In this document: positions 22,820-33,058 of the stretch, in pieces | How the letters are laid out: each line of letters opens with the position of its first letter | How positions within the stretch are numbered: position 1 is the stretch's first letter | Source of the DNA: Portulaca oleracea | Taxonomy: Eukaryota > Streptophyta > Magnoliopsida > Caryophyllales > Portulacaceae | Direction of reading: 5' to 3' | Length of the DNA: 64,000 bases | NCBI GenBank assembly: GCA_029582165.1 | Contig: CM055873.1 | Location: 51,786,581-51,850,580, forward strand | Made by a program: the position numbers and the translations under genes | The notes under the pieces: model-generated | Databases searched by the model: none | What the model saw: the letters and a program-made list of their open reading frames with translations, nothing else | What the model was told of the DNA's origin: nothing

Positions 22820-23311
22820 ATGCTTAATCATGTTGAAACCACTAGTGAGGTTATACTTGAGGATGAGACACCATTGATGGGGAAGGATCCCAAGAGTAAT
22901 GAATTAGTGTGTAATGATGTTGTGCTCCATGAGAATGTGCTTAATGAATCATTAGTCACACCCTTGTCCATGCCATTATGTGAGGAGAAGGTTGAATGTT
23001 CTGAAGTTCACATGGACACCTCTTTTGTAAATAAGGAGTCTAGTGTTTGTTCATTGCCCCAACTTATTAATCTACACGTTCAATATATCTCCATGTGTGG
23101 ATCACCTCATGAGGATTTATCTATAGTTACTCCTCCCCCATCTCTTGTAATTCATGATCATGATTATTTCCATGATACATCTGTGTGTGAGTATAAACTT
23201 TTCTCTATGGGTTATGACCATGAACATTCTGTTTTCACTTTTGATGATAGTTTGAATGATGCACTTTTGTCTTTGATATTGATAGCTCTTCTGATGGGTC
23301 TAAATTTTTAA
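22820..23311 (+). CDS. Hypothetical 163-aa frame inside repeat copy B
   Basis: This is the longest surviving reading frame of the unidentified repeat. It is acidic and rich in Ser, Leu and Val, with no recognisable domain, signal peptide or membrane segment. In copy A the equivalent protein is split between frames at 8536-8847 and 8816-9028, with many identical words. Two copies drifting but keeping peptide-level similarity suggest it was once coding. Whether it is expressed is unknown; it may be an accessory ORF of the element. Confidence 0.3.
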   Translation: MLNHVETTSEVILEDETPLMGKDPKSNELVCNDVVLHENVLNESLVTPLSMPLCEEKVECSEVHMDTSFVNKESSVCSLPQLINLHVQYISMCGSPHEDLSIVTPPPSLVIHDHDYFHDTSVCEYKLFSMGYDHEHSVFTFDDSLNDALLSLILIALLMGLNF

Positions 23312-24048
23312 ATATGTTTATTTGAATATAAATAGAAACCCATTTTTATCTTCCCATCCATTGGTTACTTTAACTTTTTGTTTGTTATTTAGCATCTTAA
23401 TTATGTGATAACGTATGATTGATTAATGTACATATTATTTTTGATATTTTCATTATCCTTTAACTTTGATGTGGGATATGTTGAAATTTGGGAGCTAATG
23501 GAGTCATGACTCAAGCTATTAATATCATGGAAATCAAGTTAAGTGGCCAATGTGCGAAGAAAGGTGTCTAAGGTAGTCAGAGAGCAAAGTAACACTGAAA
23601 ACAGGCGACAAGGATCGTTCATGTCCCGTGGGATTTGTGTGACTTATGGCACGGGCCATGTTAGTGTGACTTTGCAATTTTCTTGGTCGCAACATCTTTT
23701 TTGAAACATGAGGCTCTTTAAGTTCGTGATCTTTGGTAGTTAATATTAGTTAATTATTATGTTCATTATGCCAATTATGATGGGACACTTATGATGAGTA
23801 CTTGTGATGATTTTATTTGGGAGGTTATGCAACCTCATGGTATGCCATAAGTTAATATGACTAATCTATAAATTGTTGTTAGGATTAATTAGATTATTAG
23901 TTATCTCAAGTTACCTATCGAAATCCATATATTATAAACACACAAACATTGTAATCCTCAGAAAATAGGGCATTGGTATTTTAAAGTTAAAGAACTCACA
24001 AAATCTTTCCACATATCGTATGAGTATAATTACTATTTGGTAATTAAG

Positions 24049-24498
24049 TCACCAGCCAAACTGGAACTTCCAATCATCTCCGGGTTCAAGAAAGCGGAAG
24101 TAAAATCCATCCTCTCTAATACTCCATTCACCTTTCCCGTTTCTGTTTACACTCCCAATTGCTTGCATTTCGTCCCAAGCTAAAAAAGACTTCGTCAAAT
24201 TTTTATAATAAACATCACACATATTTCCTTCACAAAAGAACCCAAAGATGTCACGGAAAGAATCCAAACATTTTATTACGTCAATTTCGAAACCCCAACT
24301 GATGTTTTGTCCAGGTTTAAGAGTCCGGAGTCTGAAATCACGAGGTAAATCAAAAACCCCGGTGCGACAATGTAAATTTAGTTCATCAGATTCGAGCCCA
24401 TTGGTTATAGTTACAACTTGGTAGTCTCCTTGGACAAGGTTGCAACTCAGAAAACTAAGACCAATACATAGAAGGAAACTAACTGAATGCTTGCTCAT
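24049..24498 (-). CDS. S-protein homolog (S1 family), second copy
   Basis: Single-exon 149-aa protein with a signal peptide (about residues 1-24), ITNGL, SWGF, four conserved cysteines (LHC, IKC, FFC, MCD), and a GEW...DGFYFRF...WKFQFGW tail. Sequons NIS and NLT are present. It is closer to the 29.3-kb copy (SDELNLHC, EDGFYFRFL) than to the 2.4-kb copy. A TATA-like TATATTATAA (minus strand) is near 24575-24585. GDSL copy C lies 0.9 kb beyond its start on the same strand, the same order as at 2.4-7.1 kb. The frame is intact, so it may be functional; role unknown. Confidence 0.88.
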   Translation of the reverse strand: MSKHSVSFLLCIGLSFLSCNLVQGDYQVVTITNGLESDELNLHCRTGVFDLPRDFRLRTLKPGQNISWGFEIDVIKCLDSFRDIFGFFCEGNMCDVYYKNLTKSFLAWDEMQAIGSVNRNGKGEWSIREDGFYFRFLEPGDDWKFQFGW

Positions 24499-24599
24499 TT
24501 TGATGTGTTAGTTTAATTGATATTGGAATTTATATTATTAATTTTGTCAGACAGCCCTGAGAATGTTTTGTGCTACTTATAATATAGTGCATTTGTTGT

Positions 24600-25403
24600 C
24601 TTCTCATATTGATTAATGTACATGGTCAAAGTAGTTAATTAATTTTAAAAGTAGAGATTAAAGCACAAAAGAGTTATGAAAGAAAACTATTGACCATAAA
24701 TATATTTGAAGTTATGATTTTAAAAATGTGAAGTTTACAATATATATAACTTTGTTTTACGATTAGTTTCTAAATTTCCAAGGAAAGAACGTATCGATCT
24801 GATAAATAAGGCAAAAAATGTAACTCATTTTGATAATGTTGATATATTTTTTTTTTCAGTTGATTATTAAGCCCATCAGGCACAAAAATAAAAGGCCAGT
24901 GGCCATTACAAAAAGCTTCAGCCAACTAAGGCCCAATGGGCTTTTAATATGTTGATTTGTGGTAAATAATATTATATAGGTATTTTTATTTTTACTTACA
25001 CATGAAATAATGTATGAATTCAAGAAAAAAAGTGCTTTTATTTAAAAAAAAATGGAAGAAAAGCATGACCACAATACTCTCCTATCAAATTAGATATAGA
25101 AAACATCCAACCAAACATAGGCATTTAATCATATTAAGTTGTCATGTGCATCATACTGACCATGCAAATATTTGAGATTACTATCAAAAGCTGACTATTC
25201 CCATGTAGCATTCAATCCTATAATCATCTTATCTCAATAATTTATGATACTAATTAGCATGCACCTGGTTAACACCATAGAGATAGATATGGTAAATATG
25301 CTCAATACCAAGTACTACAACCAAACATGTAAAATACCCTCCAACTACTACAAAGATAAGCCAAATTAAACTCTAGATTGATATATAACTCGATCAACAA
25401 ACT
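24600..25403. other. Intergenic stretch between SPH and GDSL copy C
   Basis: Promoter side of the SPH gene and 3' flank of GDSL copy C. AT-rich. A short block at 24870-24955 resembles transposon debris but was not classified. Confidence 0.35.
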
Positions 25404-25591
25404 ATTGGGGTACGCTGATATTAAGATTGCAGAGATCTGAGAACCTCCAGTACGGGAAAGCATAATCACCGAAGAAGATCTTTGAGGCCACGACTTTATT
25501 GGCGGAATCAGTATAATGAATACTGTCCCAGTAGACCGCCCTTGTCGGGTTGAGGCAGACAGTTGTCTTCGTGAGACACTGGACCAACGGA

Positions 25592-25820
25592 TTCTCAAAC
25601 CCTAAAACAACAACGTACGTAACGTACATAAGGTGTCATGCGTATAGTTTGATCAAGAGTTAACAATCAATATATTAACCCTAAATTTAGGGTTTCTAGA
25701 TTCTCAACGGGTTCTCAAACCCTAAAACAACAAGGTAATGTACATAAGGTGTCATATAGTTTGGTAAAGAGTTAACAATCAATATATTAAACCTAAATTT
25801 AGGGTTTCTAGATTCTCACC
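25592..25820. repeat. Tandem duplication (~120 bp x2) of GDSL copy C intron 4
   Basis: The block running from the exon 5 acceptor (CTCAAACCCTAAAACAACAA) to TTTAGGGTTTCTAGATTCTC occurs twice. The acceptor and the first exon 5 bases are therefore duplicated within the intron. Confidence 0.85.
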
Positions 25821-26421
25821 GAAGAAGGTAGCGTTGACAATCAGATTGTATTTGATGTCAAACATGTTGACATCAACGACGATTGCTCCGGTCAGTTGGG
25901 TCTGCAGGGCCGAGGACAGTGCATGTAGCCCCTTGTTGAACTCGCGAGCTACGTCATTGGCGGACGCAACACAGCCTACGCTATCCAGACGGGCACCGGC
26001 GGCCTTATTGGTGCCAAAAATAATAGGCAAACACCCCAAAGGTCCAGTATGGTAGAGAACGAACTTTCTTGCCCCCAAACCATACAGTTTCTATACATAT
26101 ATATTTCATGATTTATCACATACAAACCAAACTTTTTACAAAAAAACATAGAAATAACACGTACCTTACAAGATTTGAAAACTAGACCATAGCTAAAGCA
26201 CATACGAAACCATGCATGATGATTCATGAAGATTCATGCAGTTAGTCAACAGAGCTAGTAATGCAATAAATAATTCTCTCATAGGGGTAATGATAAGGCA
26301 CAATAAATGAATATAAATGAGTACTTTTCTATCTATCAAGACTTTAACAGGGCATATTCCATCATTTCCATGACATAAAAACCCAATTAAATAAGAAATA
26401 AAAACATCACCTAAGAAGCTA

Positions 26422-26678
26422 CTCCCTCCGTTCCATATTAATTGTCATAATTTTGACTTTCACGGTCTCCAATATCACTCTTTCATTGATAATTTCATAC
26501 ATAATATGTGATAAACAATGACAATATTATACTTTTATGGTAGTATTTTTCGTTATGAATCTAATGGTGGCAATTTTATATAGAAACTCATTGTATATAT
26601 TGAAAAATTTATGGTCAAAATTTTTAAAGTTTGACTGTACAATTTTCAAAGACGACAATTAATATGGAACGGAGGGAG
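26422..26678. mobile_element. Stowaway MITE, 257 bp, TA target site
   Basis: Ends CTCCCTCCGTTCCATATTAA and TTAATATGGAACGGAGGGAG are perfect inverted repeats, flanked by TA at 26420-26421 and 26679-26680. This is the canonical plant Stowaway structure, inside an intron of GDSL copy C. Confidence 0.93.
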
Positions 26679-26689
26679 TATATTTGAAC

Positions 26690-26745
26690 CCTAGACCATG
26701 AACATCCATATAGTTAATTAGCAACTGAGCTAACTAATAGTGTAA
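26690..26745 (-). other. tRNA-like/SINE-like fragment
   Basis: The minus strand shows a box-A-like TTAGCTCAGTTGCTAA and, downstream, a box-B-like AGGGTTCAA. The spacing resembles a tRNA-derived SINE head. No acceptor stem or complete cloverleaf, so it is not a functional tRNA. Confidence 0.3.
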
Positions 26746-27240
26746 TTTTCAACTTATTTACACAAAGGATGATCAAAGGGTAGGGTTGTAAAAAAAGAAT
26801 ACTAAAAACTAATGGAAATGTTGAAAATTTTGAACAAATTCACAAACTTATGAAATTAGACATGAATATTTCGGAACAAGCTAGAGAAAAGAAGATATAT
26901 ACACATGCATACCTTGGTGGCTACCTCTATAGACTGGAGCGCTGCAGAAATGTTCCCTTTGATTTCTTGTTGGTTTTGAGAGTAGGCAACAAAGGCCTCA
27001 AAAAGGTCATTCTGACCTATGTCGATCGAGAAGATGGCATTGCGAATGCCATCTCCGGTGATCATAGGCCCGTTCCTATGAATCGTAGTTAATAATTACG
27101 TTAATTGATTTAGTTCCTAAACTATCTGTATTAATCAATTGAAGTTACACGTTAAGTGAGCTAATTACGTACCTTTGGGCATGTTCAAGGCTCGGTATTT
27201 CAAAAACTCGAACTGCTTGACTTGTACCGAAATGGAAAAA

Positions 27241-27690
27241 GTCGCCGCCCAAAACATTGCTAAATTATGGAGTTTGAGTACGTATGCAAGATTCATGACA
27301 TACATTGTATTTAATATTTGACAGACCATATGCATATTAACTATGTGCAGTAAAACTAAACTTCTCATGTATTGTTTTTTCGGATACTAAACGTTCACTT
27401 AATTGAAATTGAATTCTCAAAAAGGTCTTATTGAAATTGAATAGACTCATAATCTTTCCATCAATAATTTCACCAACCTAATTGAAACTTCCAATCATCT
27501 CCAACTCAATTAAAATTATTTAAATTAAAGATTCTCAAAAAGGCTCATTATATATAATAATATTATATCTCATTAAACAATGCACAAAATATTTCCATAT
27601 ATTACATGAGCATATGATATGTTGGTAATTAAGTCGCCAACCAAATTGAAAATTTTAGTCATCACCGATTCTTCGTGTTAGGGTTAAATA
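27241..27690 (-). pseudogene. Paralogous block with SPH remnants (counterpart of 12975-13069 and 16042-17300)
   Basis: This block is collinear with 12975-13069, 16042-16232 and 17145-17290 but without the TPR insertion and without the 16.3-kb MITE region. It contains two decayed SPH C-termini (about 27475-27515 and 27623-27690, minus strand). It serves as the uninterrupted version of the 13-17 kb region. Confidence 0.65.
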
Positions 27691-27830
27691 AAATATTCAA
27701 GTAAAATAGATGGGTCAAGTTTGACCTGTATTTTAAGTTTTCAAAATTTAGTTTACTTTGAATTGAGAAAAAATTGTTTCTAAAATTTGAAAAATCAAAT
27801 TTATTTTCGCTGAGTTGAGTTGAGTCCTAT

Positions 27831-28302
27831 TGTAACGCCCCAGCCCCTCCCGAGGCACGGACATTACCGATAACTGCTTTAAGGATCGCTGACTGATCCC
27901 ACAAATCGCTACGAGTCTTTCCAGCGTGTTTCGTCCTCGCTCACTTAACTGAGGTCACCCTTAACTGAGGAGGTCACCCATCCATTGACTACTCTCAGTC
28001 AAGCACGCTTAACTGAGGAGTTCCCAATGGATAAGCTACCATAAAAGAAGGTGCACCTTGGTGATATGAGTATGGCCCCACAAATCACCACGAGTCTTTC
28101 CAGCGTGCTTCGTCCTCGCTCACACGCTACCTGGGAAAACTTCCCAGGAGGTCACCCATCCTGAGACTAGTCCCAGCCAAGCACGCTTAATTGAGGAGTT
28201 CCCAACGGATGAACTACCATAAAAGAAGGTGCACCTTGGTGATATGAGTAGTCATTTCAATTCTTTTAAGTCACACTTTAACCACACATCCAGGGTGTTA
28301 CA
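27831..28302 (-). mobile_element. Cassandra-type LTR with two 5S rRNA-like segments, TSD CCTAT
   Basis: Read on the minus strand it starts TGTAACACCC and ends GGGGCGTTACA, with CCTAT directly repeated on both sides (27826-27830, 28303-28307), so it is a complete solo LTR insertion. Two 5S-like segments are present: about 28141-28210 (GTTAAGC-type box A in the form ATTAAGCGTGCTTGG, and GGATGGGTGACCTCCTGGGAAG) and about 27965-28030, more degraded. The repeated part includes CACCAAGGTGCACCTTC and CATAAAAG-type words, so the LTR interior has been duplicated (472 bp instead of the usual ~250-350). Confidence 0.82.
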
Positions 28303-28682
28303 CCTATTTACATCGATGACTTTGGATTTGTGCTTTGTGGTTACTATATTGCATGTACAATTCAATCAAAAATCATTTCTCTAACTTAAACCTGAAAAAA
28401 ATATTTTTTTTCTGAACTGTCGTGGAACTTTTTTTAAAGAAAAAATCTATTAGGAATATTGTAATCTAAAAATGCTAAAAAAAATTAAATAAAATAATAA
28501 AAAGTTAAATTTTTTATAAAAAAATCATGTCACGTCAACTTTAGTGGTGCCACCATATTTTACAATTTGAAACCTCATTATCCTCCTAATACTTTATGGA
28601 ATTTGCTTCTTGGCCATCCTTTAGAGTCAATAACCCAACCCCCTTCCCACTCTTTTTATCCTAAGAAACTAGAAGGAAGGAA

Positions 28683-28958
28683 GTGCTTAAGTGCTATGGA
28701 TATGGTTACTACCAAGTCGATTTTCCTACTGAAAGAATGATGACCCTCCAGGAGATCGAGGGGATTGAAGAAGTGGTTTTTGAGGAAGCTGAAAAGCAAC
28801 AAAATGTTGAGGACACCTTCGAGAATGATAAAGCCACTATTGAAGGTTCTGCAGATAATGGTGAGGTTTTAGTCCTTATAAAGTCCCTTCACATAGGTGA
28901 GGTTCTTCACGACAAGTATCAATTCAAACTTCGGATACAATTTAATTTCTTGAGCTAA
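28683..28958 (+). pseudogene. Ty3/gypsy gag nucleocapsid fragment
   Basis: A 91-codon frame has KCYGYGYYQVDFP followed by MMTLQEIEGIEE and later GEVLVLIKSLH. Gypsy Gag-Pol polyproteins have a CCHC knuckle (CxxCxGxGHxxxxC) followed by an acidic linker and a G(E/D)LLV-type motif; here the second Cys, the His and the last Cys are substituted. It is an isolated fragment with no protease or reverse transcriptase nearby. Confidence 0.5.
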
Positions 28959-29258
28959 ACCAAAACAAATTGAATCAAAAAGAAACTCAAATTACGAATT
29001 AAACTTGATTTACCATTTGTCCAAAAAAAATTATTTTCCTAACGCAAAACATAGCTGCCAATATTTACCTTACGATTGATCGTTAAACTTTAAGTTTTAT
29101 ATTGTGAACTTCACATTTTTAAAACCATAACTTCAAAAATATTTATGGTCATTAGTTTCTGTCATAACTCATTTGTGTATGCTTTAATCTATCTTTCTAA
29201 AATTAATTTAGTACTATTCACCTCATTAATGAATGTGAAAAACAACAAATGCACATAT

Positions 29259-29265
29259 TATAAAT
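29259..29265 (+). promoter_or_regulatory. Probable TATA box of the 29.3-kb SPH gene
   Basis: TATAAAT 71 bp upstream of the ATG, a spacing that leaves a leader of about 35-45 nt. The context AAATGCACATAT TATAAATAAGTG is shared with unit 2 at about 32930-32950. Confidence 0.5.
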
Positions 29266-29329
29266 AAGTGTTTGATTTATAAAATTAAACATATAGATTG
29301 CAAATAACAATTTAAATTAACATATCAAA

Positions 29330-29782
29330 ATGAGTAAGTATTCAGTTGGTTTGGTTCTATGTATTAGTCTTAGTTTTATAAGTAGCAACCTGGCTATAAG
29401 CCACGAAGTTGTCAACATAATCAATGGGCTCGAATCTGATGAACTAAATTTACATTGTTTTACTGGGCGTCATTTTGATTTTGAGCTTTTTGATTTGGGA
29501 CACAAGACTCTTGGACCAGGGGGAAACCTTAGTTGGGGTTTCGACCTTGACGTAATAAACTGCATCGACGGTATCCATGACGAGCTCGGTTTAGATTGTG
29601 GAAGAAATCACTGTGATTTTAATTGGAAGAATTTGAGCAAGTCTTTTTTAGTCTGGGAGGCATGGCAAGCAGCTGGAGCCCTAAGGAGAAATCACATAGG
29701 TGAATGGAGTGTAAGAGAGGATGGATTTTACTTCCGTTTTCTTGGACTTGGAGAAGATTGGATGTTCCAGTTTGGTTGGTAA
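29330..29782 (+). CDS. S-protein homolog (S1 family), third copy
   Basis: Single-exon 150-aa protein, opposite in orientation to the other SPH genes to its left. Signal peptide about residues 1-23 (ends ...SNLAISHE). Family features: IINGLESDELNLHC, LSWGFDLDV, four cysteines (LHC, INC, LDC, HCD) and GEWSVREDGFYFRF...WMFQFGW at the end. Sequons NLS occur twice. It is the intact member of a tandem pair; its partner at 33.06 kb differs mainly by substitutions and has a nonsense codon. Secreted ligand-like protein of unknown role. Confidence 0.88.
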   Translation: MSKYSVGLVLCISLSFISSNLAISHEVVNIINGLESDELNLHCFTGRHFDFELFDLGHKTLGPGGNLSWGFDLDVINCIDGIHDELGLDCGRNHCDFNWKNLSKSFLVWEAWQAAGALRRNHIGEWSVREDGFYFRFLGLGEDWMFQFGW

Positions 29783-29961
29783 ATTAATTATCAAATATAT
29801 ATATATAAAAATTTTGTGAGTTTTTAAATTTTAATAACTCTATATAGTGATGTACTGATGTATTCAATGAATTTTTGCATTTTTTGATTTTGGTCAGAGG
29901 TAATATCAAACACCGGTGAGGGGATTGGTATAGTTGTACTTCTATATTGGCTTTATCTTTA

Positions 29962-31039
29962 GGGGCCGTTTGGTATGCAATGGGAATGGAAATGGGAATA
30001 AAAATATCTTTATGAATTACCAACTTTTTTATTTGTTATGTGGTAATTCATATTGGGAATAGGATTGAGAATAAACACACATTTACTAAAATACCATTTA
30101 TATTAATTTATGAATGTTGTATTAAGGCTGTGTTCGGCAATAGCGTTTGGGGTAGCGTTTAGCGTCTTGACCAAATCAAAACTCTAATTGCATAAATATT
30201 AGTGTTCGGTAAACTAGCGTTTTGAGGAGCATTTAGCGTTTTAAAGAGCATTTTGTGAAACACTAATAAAGTTAACGTTTAGCGTTTGGAATAACGTTTC
30301 ATATTTTTCAGTCAAAAAATATCCTTTGAAAATTTTATCTTTGAAAATTATTGATACCCTTTTATGTCAATATTCACATTAATCTGTTAATTGAACCGCT
30401 AAATTTACCGAACACAATTCTTATTTGAACAGTCATCCGCTATCCGCTACTTAAACCGCTATCCGCTGCTTAAACCGCTATACGCTACATAAACCGCTAT
30501 CCGCTATCTAAAACACTAATTTTGCCGAACATGGCCTAAATTGAAATGGATGAAAGGTCACATAATTGACGACTGTAGTAGGATTCAATAACTCACCTTG
30601 CGCCAACATGTGTCTATATATATATATGAGGGTTTACTAATACATTCATAATAAATAATATTTAATTAATAAAAAAAGGAAAAGTTATAACACATAAACT
30701 GCAGTAATATGTGAACTGTGAAGGTACACAAGAAAATTGATAACGAGACGAGTGAATAATATGTGAGTTTTTTTATTTTCAAACAAGGGTAAATAATATT
30801 CGTAATAATAATTAAGTATAAAGGTAATATTGGTATTTAATAGTGACTAATAAATTTTCAATGTCAATTACCTCCTCCCCATGGTAATAGATTGTTGGGA
30901 ATTGACTATTCTATTCTCATTCTCGTTCCCCTATTCTTTTTTTTAAATTATCATGAAACAAATATGAGAATCGTACTCCCAATCCCTCGATTCTCATTCC
31001 CAAGTCCCAACCCTCTATTCTCTCTTACCAAACGAGCCG
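29962..31039. mobile_element. Tourist-like (PIF/Harbinger) element, TSD TTA, host of a nested MITE
   Basis: Left end GGGGCCGTTTGGTA and right end TACCAAACGAGCCG are inverted, with TTA on both sides (29959-29961 and 31040-31042). Without the nested 411-bp MITE and its TSD it is about 664 bp. The orthologous copy in unit 2 is 33737-34426. No transposase frame. Confidence 0.7.
30126..30536. mobile_element. Nested Tourist-like MITE, 411 bp, TSD TAA
   Basis: Ends GGCTGTGTTCGGCAA and TTGCCGAACATGGCC are inverted; TAA flanks both sides (30123-30125, 30537-30539). The interior is made of repeated GCGTTTAGCG and CCGCTATCCGCTA words. Unit 2 has the empty site near 33893-33902 (TTTTAATAAATTGAAATGG), so it inserted after the tandem duplication. 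Confidence 0.85.
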
Positions 31040-31245
31040 TTAAGGTTTTCAAAAAATCCATATAATTAAATCATAGTATGGGAATTATTTCAAAAGTTAT
31101 AATTATAAGTTTTTTAATATATCCATCTATCAATTTGTTAATATATCCGTCTATTAATTAAAGATAAAATAGAATATAAAAAAAGAAGCCCAGTGGTAAT
31201 TTTGTATATATAGCCTTGAATTAATTACTAGAATCAAACAAAAAT

Positions 31246-31325
31246 TTATGCCCAAGTAGTAAGCATTCAGTTAGTCACCCCTCCTTGTACGCTGATGTTT
31301 AGGGTTCGAATCTATGTTTGAATAA
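31246..31325 (+). other. tRNA-derived SINE-like segment
   Basis: Contains an A-box-like AGTAGTAAGCATTCAG and a B-box GGGTTCGAATC about 45 bp apart, as in tRNA-derived SINE heads. Unit 2 has the same segment at about 34622-34690. No intact acceptor stem. Confidence 0.35.
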
Positions 31326-31940
31326 CGTTGGCATATATAAGTGATATAAGTGAGGGAATACAACCCTTTGCCACGCTTAGTAAGCAAAAGAAAGCGGTTT
31401 CTTTTCACGCTTTAATAATTCCCCACACATATGTTTTGCATGTTTACTTAAGCAAGACAATGGATATCAACTGCATATACAAGCGTGGATAATGGTTATT
31501 TTATGCATGGAAGAAAGACCCTTTTCTCGTAATGGATCACACAATACTACGCAATGGTAACATTGAATAAGGCACAATATACCATCTGTAAGACTATATG
31601 CTCAAACAAGTATTCGGTATTATCATACACTTTTAACTTTTCAAACTATTCTAATGTATATTCATATAACTCTTAAACTAGCAAAATCCTCCCATACAGT
31701 TTCAAATATCATGACAATCGGCGAAAGTCTAATGCATATTCATATCATTCTGTAAGTATATTCAAGTTACAGAGTGGCACCCGCAAAGGAAATTTTATAT
31801 ACATTACAAACCGAATGCACGACTACATTGCTAGGAAATCATAGGATCCTGTCTTTCAACTCGCAAACTGCATGTACATCTGGAAAAACCCAACATGCAT
31901 GGGTTGAATAGAAACCCGAAATCAGCAAGAGATCGATGAT

Positions 31941-32074
31941 TCAAGATGAACTGTTGAGGAAATATGCCAAAGCTTTGTCCGTATCGTTGTCAAACATGAG
32001 GAGAGCCTCGGCAACGTTGTTCAATGAGAACCCCATTTCTCGGAGGAGGGTGTATGCATTCGCGAATTCCCAAC
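31941..32074 (-). pseudogene. Duplicated last exon of the UBA-domain gene
   Basis: The minus strand encodes EFANAYTLLREMGF, NNVAEALLMFDNDTDKALAYFLNSSS and a TGA, almost identical to the real exon at 35315-35449. It has lost one base next to the acceptor (134 versus 135 bp), shifting the frame at its beginning, and no upstream exons are present. It was carried along in the tandem duplication of the 3' flank and exon. Confidence 0.85.
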
Positions 32075-33058
32075 CTGCGGAAGGGACGGAAAATAATATA
32101 AGATCCAAAAGGAAATAGTAGCAATGCAAGATACAAGAGGTAAAGTTGTCAACAGTTCAGATTAGGGTCATTTTGGATCGGGTTGAATCAGACAATGCAT
32201 GGAAACTTGATGTCTGATACCTAGGCTTTTCAGGTATACTTACTATAGATTGATCATATTAGCTAGAGTAGATATTTTTAAATCGTCACAATAGAAGTTT
32301 CTCATGCATTGCCGTTTTATGAAAGTCGAAACTTATATATCAGTATAGTTTACCATAATTATAAGAAATGTTACCGAATAAATTATTGCATTTAACTCCC
32401 TCATCATGATTTACTAACATGGATTTTTTTGAACTAAAGGATAAAGTCCATAAAAGAGTACAACTATACCCATACCCATCGATGTTTGACATTATATCAA
32501 ATTAAAATTAAAGAATCCAAAAATGCTTTCCATACATTATCCCTACATGTAATTATTAAAGTTAAAAGAACTAAACCCTAAAACCCTAAACCACTTCTTC
32601 AATCTCCTCGATCTCCTAGAGGGTCGTCCAAAATCCTAAACCCTAAACAAATTGAACCAAAAAAAAACTCAAATTACGAGTTAAACTTGACTTACTGTTC
32701 GTCCAAAAAAAAATTATTTTCCTAACGCAAAACATAACTGCCAGTATTTACCTTATAGTTAATAATTAAACTTTAAGTATTACATTGTGAACTTCACACT
32801 TTTAAAACCGTAACTTCAAATATACTTATGGTCATTAGTTTTTGTCATAACTCATTCGTGCATGTTTTAATCTACCTTTCCAAAATTAATTTAGTACTAT
32901 TCACCACATTAATGAATATGGAAACAACAAATGCACAATTATAAATAAGTGTTTCATTTCAACTCATGAGGCTAGCTAGCAAAAAACATTTTTAGGGTTG
33001 TGTCTAACAAATTTCAACACATAGATTGCAAAATAACAATTTAAATTAACATATCAAA

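Larger units (their letters stand above)
22020..23985 (+). mobile_element. Unidentified retroelement-like repeat, copy B
   Basis: Collinear with copy A (8040-10855), with two structural differences: a MITE inserted at 22331-22671 and a deletion of the region equivalent to about 8970-10055. Its frame at 22820-23311 (163 codons) is less broken than in copy A and contains MGKDPKSNELVCNDVVLHEN, CSLPQLINLHVQ and SPHEDLSIVTPPPS. The 3' part (about 23300-23985) matches the LTR-like part of copy A, including the polyadenylation-like region AAACATTGTAATCCTCAG. Protein family not recognised. Confidence 0.55.
25404..27245 (-). pseudogene. GDSL esterase/lipase, 5'-truncated (copy C)
   Basis: Minus-strand exons equivalent to exons 5 (25404-25598), 4 (about 25818-26092), 3 (about 26909-27070) and the 3' part of 2 (about 27172-27245) of the 4.6-kb gene. 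All are in frame and keep block III (IDIGQND) and block V (WDSIHYTDSAN). Upstream of VQVKQFEF the gene is cut at 27245 by sequence related to the 7.4-kb foldback element, so exon 1, with signal peptide and catalytic Ser block, is missing. Intron 4 carries a tandem duplication (25592-25820) that repeats the exon 5 acceptor and first exon bases. Intron 3 holds a Stowaway MITE. Without block I it cannot be a GDSL hydrolase. Confidence 0.78.
28965..32240. repeat. Tandem segmental duplication, unit 1 (~3.3 kb)
   Basis: Collinear with 32643-35617. Each unit contains, in order, an SPH gene on the plus strand, a Tourist-like element, a tRNA-like segment and a copy of the last exon of the UBA-domain gene on the minus strand. 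Unit 1 has an extra 411-bp MITE (30126-30536). The rest of the length difference comes from small indels, including about 300 bp present only in unit 2 near 33960-34260. Confidence 0.88.

Noticed and set aside
29095..29330. Telomere-like or regulatory role for CCCTAAA words near SPH units (also 32570-32650)
   Set aside because: Only a few scattered CCCTAAA words, common in plant promoters. No array.
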